Below, one piece after another: positions 1-9,005 of a stretch of 64,000 bases of DNA (positions are counted from its first letter, which is position 1; the number at the start of each line of letters is the position of its first letter). The notes below the pieces were generated by a model. It worked only from the letters and a program-made list of their open reading frames with translations. It had not been told where the DNA came from and did not search any database. The stretch comes from Deltaproteobacteria bacterium. Lineage in GTDB: Bacteria; Myxococcota; Kuafuiibacteriia; Kuafuiibacteriales; Kuafuiibacteriaceae. The position numbers and the translations under genes were made by a program. Where the stretch lies: positions 310,001 through 374,000 of the forward strand of contig JADJPE010000005.1 of assembly GCA_016713425.1 (NCBI GenBank). Direction: 5' to 3'.

Positions 1-1
1 G

Positions 2-202
2 CGGCTCCACGATGTGCTGCGCGCGATGCCAGAATCAAAGCGAGTCATCCTGATTCTCCGCGAGTGGCAAGGACTCACGCCGCATGAAGTCGCAGAAGCG
101 CTCTCGATCCCGGAGGGGAGTGTCCATTCCGCGCTCCACTACGCGCGCAAAGAGCTGATCCGACGCTACCGTCAGCGTCTGGCCATCGAGGGCAGTCGAT
201 GA
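2..202 (+). CDS. ECF-type RNA polymerase sigma factor, C-terminal part (partial at window edge)
   Basis: The reading frame is open from the left edge of the window, so the N-terminus (region 2) lies outside. What remains is a sigma-70 region 4 helix-turn-helix, which binds the -35 element. It includes the stretches PESKRVILILRE and LTPHEVAEALSIPEGSVHSA, typical of the turn and recognition helix, followed by a basic tail. The stop codon overlaps the ATG of the next gene (ATGA at 199-202), so the two are probably translationally coupled. This is the classic arrangement of an ECF sigma factor with its anti-sigma partner. The family call is firm; the regulon cannot be inferred. Confidence 0.85.
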   Translation, partial: RLHDVLRAMPESKRVILILREWQGLTPHEVAEALSIPEGSVHSALHYARKELIRRYRQRLAIEGSR

Positions 203-1389
203 AGACGCCACACATCCGCGCAAGACCAGGGGCCGGGGAAGAAGCAGCGCCCGGCGCGCACGTCGAAGGCGACTTCGCCGCACGATGGCGAGCCGCTGGG
301 GCAACGCCGGACGAGCTGGACGAACTCCGAACTTCACTCACGAATCCGATCGCGAATCCTCCGAGTTGGATCGACGAGTCGACCGGACGATACTCGAAGC
401 AGGCCTTTCGAGACCTTCGCGCCCGGGCCGAACTCCGAAAGGCGAAGAGACAACAGTGGCGCCTCGTGTTCGTCGTATCTCCCGTGCTCCTGGGTCTTGC
501 CTTCATGCTCGGTTTGCACACGGCCCCGGGGCTGGAGCAGCCGGCTTCGTCTAGGCGCGCATCCCCGGCCGCGGAGCAAGCGCCGGACGCGCCGTCGTCC
601 AGCGTCGCGTTGAGCCGCATCGAGGGACACCAGATCCGAGCGTTCCTGAGTCAGGGCGCAACATTGAAGCAGACGACGAACGGCGTATTCGAAATCACGC
701 AGGGCGCAGGCGCCGTGTGGGTCGAGCAAATCGCCCACGGCGACCACCACCACACCGCACCGACCACCCAATCCACGCCGCAACCGAAGCGCAATGGCCC
801 TCTTCATTTCGCGATCGGCGACCATACCCTCATCACCTCATCTGCGATCTTCGCCGTGAGCGACGATGCATCCTCGATCCGCGTTTACGCAGGCGCTGCG
901 ACACTCGTATCGCCGGACGTGAGCCCCATCGACATCACGCCCACCACCGGATTTCTCCTTCTCGGAGGCGCTGCAGCGGCGGCGAAACACGCCGTCCGGG
1001 GACAAGACACCGCCACGATGGACGCCCTTGCCCAGCGCCTGACGACGAAGACGCCGATCACGCAAGCAGATGAGACACCCTCGTCGACCCGAGCTCCCGA
1101 AATCGACGCCTACGTGCGGGCCCTCGACTTGCTGCGTCGCGAGGCATGGAGCGCTGCGGCAGACGCCTTCGCCCAATATCTTCAGACCTACCCGAATGGC
1201 GTCCTGCTTGACGAAGCCGAGCTCTCACGCATCGAAGCGCTCGCGCATTGCGGCGACCGAGGTGCGCTCACCGAGGCCGCCACAGAGTGGCTCGAAAAGC
1301 ATGCGAACCACCCGAGGGCGGGCGAGATCCGTTCACTTCTCGAGGCCGGGCGAAGCGAAGCGAACCGACGACCAAGCCACCGACCATGA
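199..1389 (+). CDS. FecR-like membrane anti-sigma candidate with C-terminal TPR-like region
   Basis: The protein has 396 residues. A cytosolic N-terminal part of about 85 residues precedes one membrane segment (around residues 88-106, VFVVSPVLLGLAFMLGLH). Next comes a periplasmic FecR-like beta-rich region at about 130-250 (FLSQGATLKQ, FAIGDHTLITSSAIFAV, IRVYAGAATL). The C-terminal 90 residues look like a tetratricopeptide pair (AWSAAADAFAQYLQTYPNG), as is common in deltaproteobacterial FecR-type proteins. The start ATG overlaps the sigma factor stop, so sigma release through this protein is the simplest model. The gene after it is convergent and ends 9 bp away, and I see no clear hairpin between them. 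The signal sensed is unknown. Confidence 0.75.
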   Translation: MKTPHIRARPGAGEEAAPGAHVEGDFAARWRAAGATPDELDELRTSLTNPIANPPSWIDESTGRYSKQAFRDLRARAELRKAKRQQWRLVFVVSPVLLGLAFMLGLHTAPGLEQPASSRRASPAAEQAPDAPSSSVALSRIEGHQIRAFLSQGATLKQTTNGVFEITQGAGAVWVEQIAHGDHHHTAPTTQSTPQPKRNGPLHFAIGDHTLITSSAIFAVSDDASSIRVYAGAATLVSPDVSPIDITPTTGFLLLGGAAAAAKHAVRGQDTATMDALAQRLTTKTPITQADETPSSTRAPEIDAYVRALDLLRREAWSAAADAFAQYLQTYPNGVLLDEAELSRIEALAHCGDRGALTEAATEWLEKHANHPRAGEIRSLLEAGRSEANRRPSHRP

Positions 1390-1398
1390 TGCGTCGCA

Positions 1399-4300
1399 TC
1401 AATGTCGATCGAGGTCGTTGAACAAGAGCAGAACCGCCTCGACACCTTTGCATGCAATCGCGAGGTCTTGTCGTCCATCGCCATCAAAATCTCGACCGAC
1501 GAAGTCTGCCGGCTCGTCACACACACTCAGGGTGTACGGCGCAAAGAATCCACCCTGCGGGCGCGCGAGCAAGACGGAGACCTCGTCCGCCGGATGCACA
1601 ACGACGACATCGGCCAGTCCGTCCCCGTTGAAGTCGCCGCTGACAACTCGGCTCGGCGACCGCCCCGCATCATATCGCTGCGGCGACCCAAGTCCGAAGA
1701 CCGGATTGCCCTCCATAATGACAACACCCGGTGTCCCCACCGCAATGATGTCGTTGTACGGATCGTTCCCCACCCGACCGAGAGTCATGGTCGTGATCCC
1801 CGGCAACGCATTGTACGTGCGGGTGTCGTAGCCGGCGGCGGTCCAGAAGCGAACCGTCAAATTGTCGGTCACGCCATTGGCCACGGCGTAGTCATCGAAG
1901 CCGTCGTCATTGAGATCGCCGACAACCACGCTTCTCGCGCCTTCGCCCTGAAAAAACTCGATGTTCGCTTCGCGATCCGGCTGCACCACGACGGTACCGT
2001 CCGACGTGTTCCCGGTACCGTCGGTCGTAAAGACGATCTCGACTCGACCATCGTTGTCGACGTCCCCCAGAGCGGCGTCTTGTGGCTTGGAGATCGGATA
2101 GTCGAACTCAGTAAACAGAAGCGGTCCATTGCTCTCGAGGTACACGCCGGTTTCGCCGGTTCCGCAGAGCACGATGTCCTGCGGCGCGGTGCCATTGACT
2201 TCGCCGACGCGTAGGACCGAGGCCGCCGTGATCGGTAGTTCCTCGGTCGACAACACATGGACGTAGCGCGGGTGACGGTTCTCAAAGACACTCACCTGCG
2301 TCCCTGACCCGAGTTTGGCGCCGACGACCAGGTCGGGCGCCTCGCTCCCGGCGATCTGCCCCGCGCCGATCACGATCGGCGCGTTGAGCGTCACCCCGGC
2401 TGACTCGGTCGTGATCAACATCGGCGCAGCAAGAAACTCGCCGCCGCCCTCGTTGTCCGCCCAGGCGACAGCGTCGAGCGTCGGCCCAAGCGCAACGAGG
2501 TCGGGATCGCCATCTTGGTCGTAGTCGACGAGTCGCAGATCTGCGATGGCCTCCGCGACAACGAAGGCGCCAGTGCGCGAAAATGCACCGCCGCTGTTCT
2601 TCCAGACCTCGATGCCGTTGGCCTCCTCGGCTGCGACGACAATGTCCAAGTCATCGTCGCCATCGACGTCGCTCAAGACCGCGAAGCGCGGGAGCCGAAG
2701 GGTCGTATACAACGCCAAAGACGCGAACTGACCCGGTTGCGACGGATTTCCGGCGAGGATCTCAAAGCCACCGAACTTTGGTGGCGCGTTCTGCATCACC
2801 GCAATGGCGTCCGGATATCCATCGCCCGTCACATCGCCGAGAACGACCTCGTTGCGGCCGATCGAGAACAAAAAGTTGTCGAGCGCAGCGCCAAAGTTCC
2901 CTGCGCCACCGTTCAGGTAGACGGAGAACAAGGCGTTTCCGGTCCCCTCGCGGCTCACGATGACGTCTGGCGCTTGGTCACCATCGGCCTTCGCAATACG
3001 GATCGCTGTCACATTCCCTTGCTCTCCATAGGCACCCGACAGCGCGAACTGATGACTCGCGTCCTGCTTGTAGACGCGGATATCGGGCCCCGGTGAGGCC
3101 TTGAATCCAAAGACGAGATCAAGATCCCCATCGGCATCGAGATCCGACACCGCGAAATCCACCGGCGAAGCGCTGAGCGTAACCACGGTGGACTCATCGA
3201 ACGTCATGGCACCAAGGTTCCGGGCCACCACGAACTTCGCGGCCTTGAAGGAGAGCACATCCATCGCACCGTCGTCGTCGAAGTCGACGATGCGGACGCG
3301 CGTCGCACCGGTCGCACTCAGAAGACGGGGCGGCATGGGGTGCCATCGACCGGCGGAGATGGTCCCCGTGAGCACCGAGATCTTGGCGCCCCCAACCACG
3401 ACATCGACCACCCCATCCCCATCGAGGTCGCCCACGTCGAGCCCGTCTTCGCCGACGGCATAGCCCAACCCATAGAACTGGGCGACACGGAAGTCAGGGA
3501 GTCGAGTCACGGCCACCGAAACCTCCGTACGCCCAACGAGTCCATCCTCATCCGTCGCAACAACCGCCACCAAGTGCGTGTCTCGCAGAGACGAAAAGTC
3601 GAAGACGGTCGAGTACACTCGGCCGGCGTCCGGCGTCGTGTCGACTCCAGCCGATGTCTCGTCCACGAAGAACTCGACTTTCTCGATTCGGGCGCCAAAG
3701 GGCGAGACGACCTCCGCCTTCAACTCCGTGGACTGAAACACCGCATAGTCATCGAGCGGCTCCACCATCGTGACCACCGGGTTGGGTGACACGTTGTTCA
3801 CGGTGATCATCACCGGTTCGAGCACGACGCGATGCCCAACCGGCTCGTCGTCGATCACCGTGCTGTCAGCAACCGTTGCCGTAAGAGCCATGAGCCCGTT
3901 GGGAAAAGTTGCGGTATCGAGCGTCGTGGTGAAGGGGCTCGTGGTTCCAATCGCCCCGTAGATGTCAATGACCCCGAGCGCATAGTCGTCTTCCCCCTCG
4001 ACCGTCATCTCAATCGTCCCGACGACCACCGCCTGATCGTTCGGCGCCGTGATGCGCCCGGTCGGAGGTGTCCGGTCGACGTGAAAATGGACGAGCGTTT
4101 CGCCTTGGTTTCCTCGACCATCCCGCGCCACGACCCGCAGCCCATGTTCGCCCTCCGCCAGCGTCGTCGTATCGATCGCGTGTCGATAGACCGGCCCATC
4201 GAGCGATCCGATCGAAACGGCGTCGAGCAGAAGCGAGACGTCGTCAACGCCTGACGCGTCCGCCACGGTGAGCGATACCGTCATCGTCCCATCGTAGGCT

Positions 4301-5046
4301 CCGTCCTCGACGGGACGTTCGATGACCACTTCAGGGGCCGTGAGATTGTCGATCCGAATCGTCACCGACGCAGTCGCCTCTTTGTTGGCCACGTCGGTAG
4401 CCGTCGCGAGAAGCACAATCGGGCCATCGTTCAGGAGCGTCGTTTCGAGCGTGAAGACGTAGTGCCCCCCAACGGTCTCGGTCTGCGTGGCCACCGCGCC
4501 GTCCCCGGCCTTCAGCGTCACCTTCTCGATGCCTACATCGTCGGTCGCGTCGATCAGGACCTGAACATCGTCCCCAGCGACCAAGGCTCCATCGGTCGGG
4601 GACAAAAAGACAACGACCGGCGCGCGCGCGTCACCGCACGCCGGCTCATCGATTCGGCCATCACAGTTGTTGTCGATGCCGTCGCTACAGAGCTCTTTCG
4701 CCGCCGCATTCACGTTGGCATTGTGGTCATCACAGTCCGTTCCCGGATTGAGCGGCGCGTCGCGCGCGTTGTCTCCATCGCCATCGAGGTCGCGGTCGCG
4801 TGAGGACGGGTCGCAGTCGTCGTCGATGCCATTGTAAGGCGTTTCGATCGCATCACACGCTTCGCAGGTCCCCTTGCTCTTGCCATCCGGGATCGCGCAG
4901 CGTTCATGACTGCCACACTGGCGGCTATCTAGACATTCAGCGCCCGACGAACCACCACAGCCTACGATCCCGAGGATCCCGAGCCCCCCCATAGCCGACG
5001 CAACCACAAGAAACGCAGTGGACCACTCAATCCTTCGCATCATCAC
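1399..5046 (-). CDS. Secreted VCBS/FG-GAP repeat lipoprotein with MopE-type metal-binding motif and Ig-like domains
   Basis: This is a 1215-residue exported protein. The start has three ATGs in a row (5046, 5043, 5040). A hydrophobic signal ends in a lipobox (GILGIVGC), so it is likely an outer-membrane-anchored lipoprotein. A Cys-rich segment is followed by the Asp-rich MopE-like motifs NGIDDDCD and DGIDNNCDGRIDEPAC (about residues 65-135), a calcium/metal-binding signature in myxobacterial surface proteins. Residues of about 140-520 are bacterial Ig-like repeats (VTLKAGDG, VSLLLDAVSIG, VEFFVDETSAG). The rest is a run of FG-GAP/VCBS units with D-x-D-x-D-G calcium loops (DLDGDGVVDVVVG, DFDDDGAMDVL, DFNGDGLADVVVV), which probably fold as a beta-propeller. 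No catalytic domain is visible. A surface adhesion or binding role is inference. Confidence 0.85.
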   Translation of the reverse strand: MMMRRIEWSTAFLVVASAMGGLGILGIVGCGGSSGAECLDSRQCGSHERCAIPDGKSKGTCEACDAIETPYNGIDDDCDPSSRDRDLDGDGDNARDAPLNPGTDCDDHNANVNAAAKELCSDGIDNNCDGRIDEPACGDARAPVVVFLSPTDGALVAGDDVQVLIDATDDVGIEKVTLKAGDGAVATQTETVGGHYVFTLETTLLNDGPIVLLATATDVANKEATASVTIRIDNLTAPEVVIERPVEDGAYDGTMTVSLTVADASGVDDVSLLLDAVSIGSLDGPVYRHAIDTTTLAEGEHGLRVVARDGRGNQGETLVHFHVDRTPPTGRITAPNDQAVVVGTIEMTVEGEDDYALGVIDIYGAIGTTSPFTTTLDTATFPNGLMALTATVADSTVIDDEPVGHRVVLEPVMITVNNVSPNPVVTMVEPLDDYAVFQSTELKAEVVSPFGARIEKVEFFVDETSAGVDTTPDAGRVYSTVFDFSSLRDTHLVAVVATDEDGLVGRTEVSVAVTRLPDFRVAQFYGLGYAVGEDGLDVGDLDGDGVVDVVVGGAKISVLTGTISAGRWHPMPPRLLSATGATRVRIVDFDDDGAMDVLSFKAAKFVVARNLGAMTFDESTVVTLSASPVDFAVSDLDADGDLDLVFGFKASPGPDIRVYKQDASHQFALSGAYGEQGNVTAIRIAKADGDQAPDVIVSREGTGNALFSVYLNGGAGNFGAALDNFLFSIGRNEVVLGDVTGDGYPDAIAVMQNAPPKFGGFEILAGNPSQPGQFASLALYTTLRLPRFAVLSDVDGDDDLDIVVAAEEANGIEVWKNSGGAFSRTGAFVVAEAIADLRLVDYDQDGDPDLVALGPTLDAVAWADNEGGGEFLAAPMLITTESAGVTLNAPIVIGAGQIAGSEAPDLVVGAKLGSGTQVSVFENRHPRYVHVLSTEELPITAASVLRVGEVNGTAPQDIVLCGTGETGVYLESNGPLLFTEFDYPISKPQDAALGDVDNDGRVEIVFTTDGTGNTSDGTVVVQPDREANIEFFQGEGARSVVVGDLNDDGFDDYAVANGVTDNLTVRFWTAAGYDTRTYNALPGITTMTLGRVGNDPYNDIIAVGTPGVVIMEGNPVFGLGSPQRYDAGRSPSRVVSGDFNGDGLADVVVVHPADEVSVLLARPQGGFFAPYTLSVCDEPADFVGRDFDGDGRQDLAIACKGVEAVLLLFNDLDRH

Positions 5047-5139
5047 CGGGCGGGATGTTCGTTGGCTCAGTGGGTGGCGTCAATATACGCCCATGTCGCA
5101 CACCGAGGTGCCCGCAAGCATGGGAAAAGGCATCGAAAG

Positions 5140-6138
5140 CTAAGCCGCTCCATCCCCCGCTCGAAACAGGCGTGACAAGCCTTCGTGCGTGGAAACCTGC
5201 GGATCGTAGCCGAAGTCGCGCGCTGCACGCGCATGACTGAAATAGTGAGAGCGCCCGAGCATCACGGCCGCCATCCGGGTCAGCGGCGGCTCGTCTCGGA
5301 TGCCCAGCATCGCATAGCTTTTCTCGAGTGCGAATCCGATGGCCTTCGCGAGCGAAAAAGACACGCGCCGAGCGACCGGCGCGACGCCGAAGCCCGTCAG
5401 GACGTCATTCACGAACGACCAAAGCCGTACCGGCTCGCGGTCGCCGATGAAATACGCGCGGCCTCCGACCGCCTTCGAGTTCGCCACGAGCGCATCGAAG
5501 GCCCCAAGATGGGCCGAAACCGCATTCTCGATGTAGGTGACGTCGATCTGATTGGTACCGTCTCCGACCTGCACGAGCTTGCCCGCGCGCGCGCGCGCCA
5601 GCAGCCGAGGGACGATGTGCGAATCCCCCGGTCCGTAGATGAAATGCGGACGCAGAGCCGCAGTCCCAAAGCCAGGTCGGTTCGCGGCCAAGACGAGGGC
5701 CTCGCCCTCGCCTTTGGTCGTTCCGTAGGCGTGAATGCGCGACCGAACATACGGTAGACTCTCGTCGCCGTGTTCGATGTTCGTCGTCGGCCCAAGCACG
5801 ACCGACGGACTGCTCGTATGGACAAAACTCGAGACCCCCGCGGCCTCCGCCGCCCTAAGCAACGCGCGCGTGCCTTCGACGTTGGTCGCGTGGTACTCCG
5901 CATAGGGGCCCCAGTACCCAACTCGAGCCGCCGTGTGGAAGACGGCGGTTGCACCCTTCACCGCGCGCTCCACGTCTTCTGGGCGCACGAGGTCGCCCTG
6001 CACCGCCTCCGCACCCCAGGCTTCGATTTCGGGATAGCGCTGGCGCGAGAAGATGCGAACGGTCTCGCCGCGATCCAGGAGCGCCCGAACAATGTTTCGC
6101 CCCAAGAATCCGCCACCGCCCGTCACGAGAATCGTCAT
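5140..6138 (-). CDS. oleD: OleD: NADPH-dependent 2-alkyl-3-ketoacid reductase (extended SDR)
   Basis: The protein has 332 residues. An N-terminal Rossmann motif (TGGGGFLG) and the catalytic YxxxK (AYGTTK) mark it as an extended short-chain dehydrogenase of the 3-beta-HSD/epimerase type. In known Ole pathways OleD reduces the 2-alkyl-3-ketoacid made by OleA to the 2-alkyl-3-hydroxyacid used by OleC. The assignment depends on context: it is the last gene of a run encoding OleA, OleB and OleC. It starts 53 bp after the oleC stop with a GAGG-containing leader. It is the 3' end of the transcription unit, and the next gene (the VCBS lipoprotein) begins about 90 bp further on in the same direction. 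An ordinary sugar epimerase is the alternative but less likely here. Confidence 0.85.
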   Translation of the reverse strand: MTILVTGGGGFLGRNIVRALLDRGETVRIFSRQRYPEIEAWGAEAVQGDLVRPEDVERAVKGATAVFHTAARVGYWGPYAEYHATNVEGTRALLRAAEAAGVSSFVHTSSPSVVLGPTTNIEHGDESLPYVRSRIHAYGTTKGEGEALVLAANRPGFGTAALRPHFIYGPGDSHIVPRLLARARAGKLVQVGDGTNQIDVTYIENAVSAHLGAFDALVANSKAVGGRAYFIGDREPVRLWSFVNDVLTGFGVAPVARRVSFSLAKAIGFALEKSYAMLGIRDEPPLTRMAAVMLGRSHYFSHARAARDFGYDPQVSTHEGLSRLFRAGDGAA

Positions 6139-6191
6139 TGATCCCTCCTCATTCTCTCACTCTTGCGCCTTCGCACATGAGCGCCTTCCGC

Positions 6192-8006
6192 TCAAGCGAT
6201 GCGCCTTCGCCCCAACAGCGCGCGCTCGGCGGTGATGGCCAAGACTTCACGACGGATCTTGGCGTTGTGACGTGCGTCGACGGGGAACGCATCGACGAAG
6301 AGGACCTCCTCGATGCGCTCCGTCAGCGGCGAGCGGCGGCCCATGTCGAGGAGAGCGCCCGCAAGTTCGTCGCGCTCTCGGCGGCTCCGCGGCCGAAAGT
6401 CGGGGCGGCACTCGATGCAGACCACCGGCTTCTTCTTTCCGACGGGCCCGATCCCCACCAAGGCCGATCGAAACACCGCGGGATGGCGATTGAAGATCGC
6501 TTCGCAAGGCACCGTGTACATCACGCCGTGGTCCGTTTGAACGCGATGCGATTTTCGACCGCAGAACCACAAGCAGCCCTCGGTGTCGAGATACCCAACG
6601 TCACCCATCCGATGCCAGATCTCGCCCCCCGACGCTCCGTCCAAGGCCTCGTCGCATGCGTTGTTGGAAGCCTCGTTGGAAGCCTCGTTGGAGGGCGCGT
6701 TCGGGGTCTCGCCGTGCGTCTCGAACCGGGCCTCGCCCCCTCGAATCTTTGACAACGCGTTGTCCCGATCGCGCCGAAAGTAGGCGGTCGTCGTCACGGG
6801 GCTCTTCACCACGATCTCGCCGATCTCGCCGGCCGGCAAGACCTCCGCATCCTCCATCCTGGCGATCGGCCCATCGACGATGCGGATGATCTTCACGGCC
6901 ACATCTTGGATCGGACGACCGACCCAAGTGCCCGCCCCTTGTTGCGTACGCTGCGCCGGTCCGCTCAGCACATCATGGGCCGAGGGAAGGCTCACCGGCA
7001 GGCTCTCCGTCGCACCGTAAGGCGTGAAAATGTCGGCCGACGCCGAAACGATCCGCGAAAGACGCTCCAGCAACGAGACGGGAGCCGGAGCGCCCGCCAT
7101 CAACACTCGCTTGAGACTCTCGAGACGAACCCCGCGCCCGCCACAATAGTCCGCGATCTTTTCCCAGAACGCCGGCGAGCCAAACACATACGTTACGCCG
7201 TGATCGGTCACCGCTTCGACGATCTTCTCGGGCTCCACCCGAGCGGGATGGCTGACATCCATGTCGGGCACGACCACCGCAGCCCCGAGCGCGAGAGAAA
7301 ACAACGAGAAGAGCGGAAACGCCGAAAGGTCGACCTCGGACGGACCAATGTTGAGCTCACGGGCGAAGACGTCGACCTGCGTATCGAAAATGCGGTGGGT
7401 ATAGATGACGCCCTTCGGTGCCCCGGTGCTCCCCGAGGTAAAAAGAATGGCGGCGGTGTCGCCGCCCTCGGTCGGCGCGCTCTGAAAGCCGACCTCGCCC
7501 TGGCCTTCGCCTCCGCCCTTGCCTCCGCCTCCGCCGAGCGCCTCGACGTCGGTGATCGTCCGCCCACCCCAGAAGAGCCGGCGTCCGACCGTCACGTTGA
7601 TCTTCACCGACCTGAACGCCTGTCGAAACAACATCTTCAAGAGTTGTGCCTTGGGGACCGCGATGAACGCTTCGGGCTCGGCCTCTCGAATCGCCTGCAA
7701 GACGGCCTCCTTGCCCATCGCCGGATCGATCATCACCGTCACCGCACCGAGTCGATACAGCGCGAACGTCAGCGCGAAAAACTCGATGCAAGGCGTAACG
7801 AAGACGAGACAGCGCATCCCGCGCTTCACGCCGAGCGCCGAAAAGCCGCGCGCATATCGATCACAAAGCGCATTCAACTCGCGAAAGCTGATCTCGGTAT
7901 AGGTTCTTCGGCCGTCACCGTCCCGGCCCAGCGGGCACATGACCGCCTTCGAGGTCGGCTGCACCTCCGCCTGCGCGCGCAAACGATCGGCGATGTTCGT
8001 ACTCAC
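6192..8006 (-). CDS. oleC: OleC: beta-lactone synthetase (ANL superfamily)
   Basis: The protein has 604 residues from a GTG start at 8006 that overlaps the oleB stop (GTGA). The ANL adenylate-forming motifs are all visible: P-loop FTSGSTGAPKG, YGATES, MGDVGYLD, FCGRKSHRV and the C-terminal lysine in DARHNAKIRREV. OleC enzymes use ATP to close 2-alkyl-3-hydroxyacids into cis-beta-lactones. Two low-complexity insertions are unusual: a Gly/Lys/Glu run at about residues 154-172, just before the P-loop, and an Asn/Ala/Glu/Ser run at about 429-455 coded by 12-bp tandem repeats (6663-6698), just before the GDVGYLD motif. Neither removes a motif. An upstream in-frame extension to 8198 exists but would overlap oleB deeply, so I reject it. 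Confidence 0.9.
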   Translation of the reverse strand: MSTNIADRLRAQAEVQPTSKAVMCPLGRDGDGRRTYTEISFRELNALCDRYARGFSALGVKRGMRCLVFVTPCIEFFALTFALYRLGAVTVMIDPAMGKEAVLQAIREAEPEAFIAVPKAQLLKMLFRQAFRSVKINVTVGRRLFWGGRTITDVEALGGGGGKGGGEGQGEVGFQSAPTEGGDTAAILFTSGSTGAPKGVIYTHRIFDTQVDVFARELNIGPSEVDLSAFPLFSLFSLALGAAVVVPDMDVSHPARVEPEKIVEAVTDHGVTYVFGSPAFWEKIADYCGGRGVRLESLKRVLMAGAPAPVSLLERLSRIVSASADIFTPYGATESLPVSLPSAHDVLSGPAQRTQQGAGTWVGRPIQDVAVKIIRIVDGPIARMEDAEVLPAGEIGEIVVKSPVTTTAYFRRDRDNALSKIRGGEARFETHGETPNAPSNEASNEASNNACDEALDGASGGEIWHRMGDVGYLDTEGCLWFCGRKSHRVQTDHGVMYTVPCEAIFNRHPAVFRSALVGIGPVGKKKPVVCIECRPDFRPRSRRERDELAGALLDMGRRSPLTERIEEVLFVDAFPVDARHNAKIRREVLAITAERALLGRRRIA

Positions 8007-8971
8007 AGCCCACTCACCGCTCTCGCTCGTCGAGGGAACTCGAGCGACGCCGAATCTGAACCCGCATCCGTACTCGCGGACGTCTCGTGGATGAAGTCGC
8101 GAATGAGCGGGATGATCCGCTCGTGCGCATCCTCGAGAACATAGTGCCCAGCGTCCTCGAAAACCGTCGCCTCGGCCTTCGGAAAGCGCCGTCGCCATTC
8201 GGAATAGAAATGGTCATTGAACACGAAATCCTGCCGTCCCCAGGCAATCAACATCGGATGGTTCACAAACATCGAAATCTTGCGCCCGATATCATCGAGC
8301 AGCGCGTAGCTCGGATGCCCGGGCCTCATCGGAATATCCTCAACGAACCTGAGCTGTGCAACGCGGCTTGCCCAGTCGTGATACGGCGCGACGTAGCCCG
8401 CGCGCACGTCCTTGCTCATCCGAGCCGAATCCTTCGGGCAGAACCGAAGCGCAGCGCGCGAAAACGCATTCAGGCCGCGAATCATGAACGCCCCGAAGCC
8501 GGGAATGCGACAAAGCGCGATCGATCGTGGCATACGAGACGAAGGGAAAGCCGCGGTATTCAAGACGACGATCCGACGAATCAGCTCTGGATGCCGTACC
8601 GCAAACCCCATTCCAATCGCGCCACCCCAGTCGTGGACGACGAGCGTGATGTCTCGAAGATCGAGCGAGGCGACCAAACGCTCGACGTTTCGAATATGGT
8701 TCTCGAGCGTGTAATCGAAGTCCTGCGGCTTGTCCGAGAGTCCACATCCTATGTGATCGGGCACGACGACCCGGTGAATCGTCGAAAACGCCTGCACCAA
8801 ACGGCGATAGAAGAACGACCACGTCGGATTGCCGTGGAGCATCAAGAACGTCTCTTGGTGGTCGCTCGGCCCTTCGTCGAGGTAGTGCAGCCGTCCCGCC
8901 GGCCCGGCAAGGAAATGCGACTCGAAAGGATACAAATGCGCAAAAGCGCTGCGATCGACCGACGACGTCAT
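8003..8971 (-). CDS. oleB: OleB: beta-lactone decarboxylase (alpha/beta-hydrolase, haloalkane-dehalogenase type)
   Basis: The protein has 322 residues. The haloalkane-dehalogenase-like oxyanion motif HGNPTW, the aspartate nucleophile elbow VVHDWGGAIG and the late histidine in AGHYVLED give a complete Asp-His hydrolase core. In Ole systems OleB opens the beta-lactone made by OleC and releases CO2, giving the long-chain internal olefin. A leader with AAAGGGGTGG precedes the ATG. The stop overlaps the oleC GTG by 4 bp, and oleA ends 34 bp upstream. In isolation it could be called an epoxide hydrolase or a dehalogenase; the gene order decides for OleB. Confidence 0.9.
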   Translation of the reverse strand: MTSSVDRSAFAHLYPFESHFLAGPAGRLHYLDEGPSDHQETFLMLHGNPTWSFFYRRLVQAFSTIHRVVVPDHIGCGLSDKPQDFDYTLENHIRNVERLVASLDLRDITLVVHDWGGAIGMGFAVRHPELIRRIVVLNTAAFPSSRMPRSIALCRIPGFGAFMIRGLNAFSRAALRFCPKDSARMSKDVRAGYVAPYHDWASRVAQLRFVEDIPMRPGHPSYALLDDIGRKISMFVNHPMLIAWGRQDFVFNDHFYSEWRRRFPKAEATVFEDAGHYVLEDAHERIIPLIRDFIHETSASTDAGSDSASLEFPRRARAVSGL

Positions 8972-9005
8972 GCGCTCACCACCCCTTTCAACGTAACGAG
9001 GGCTC

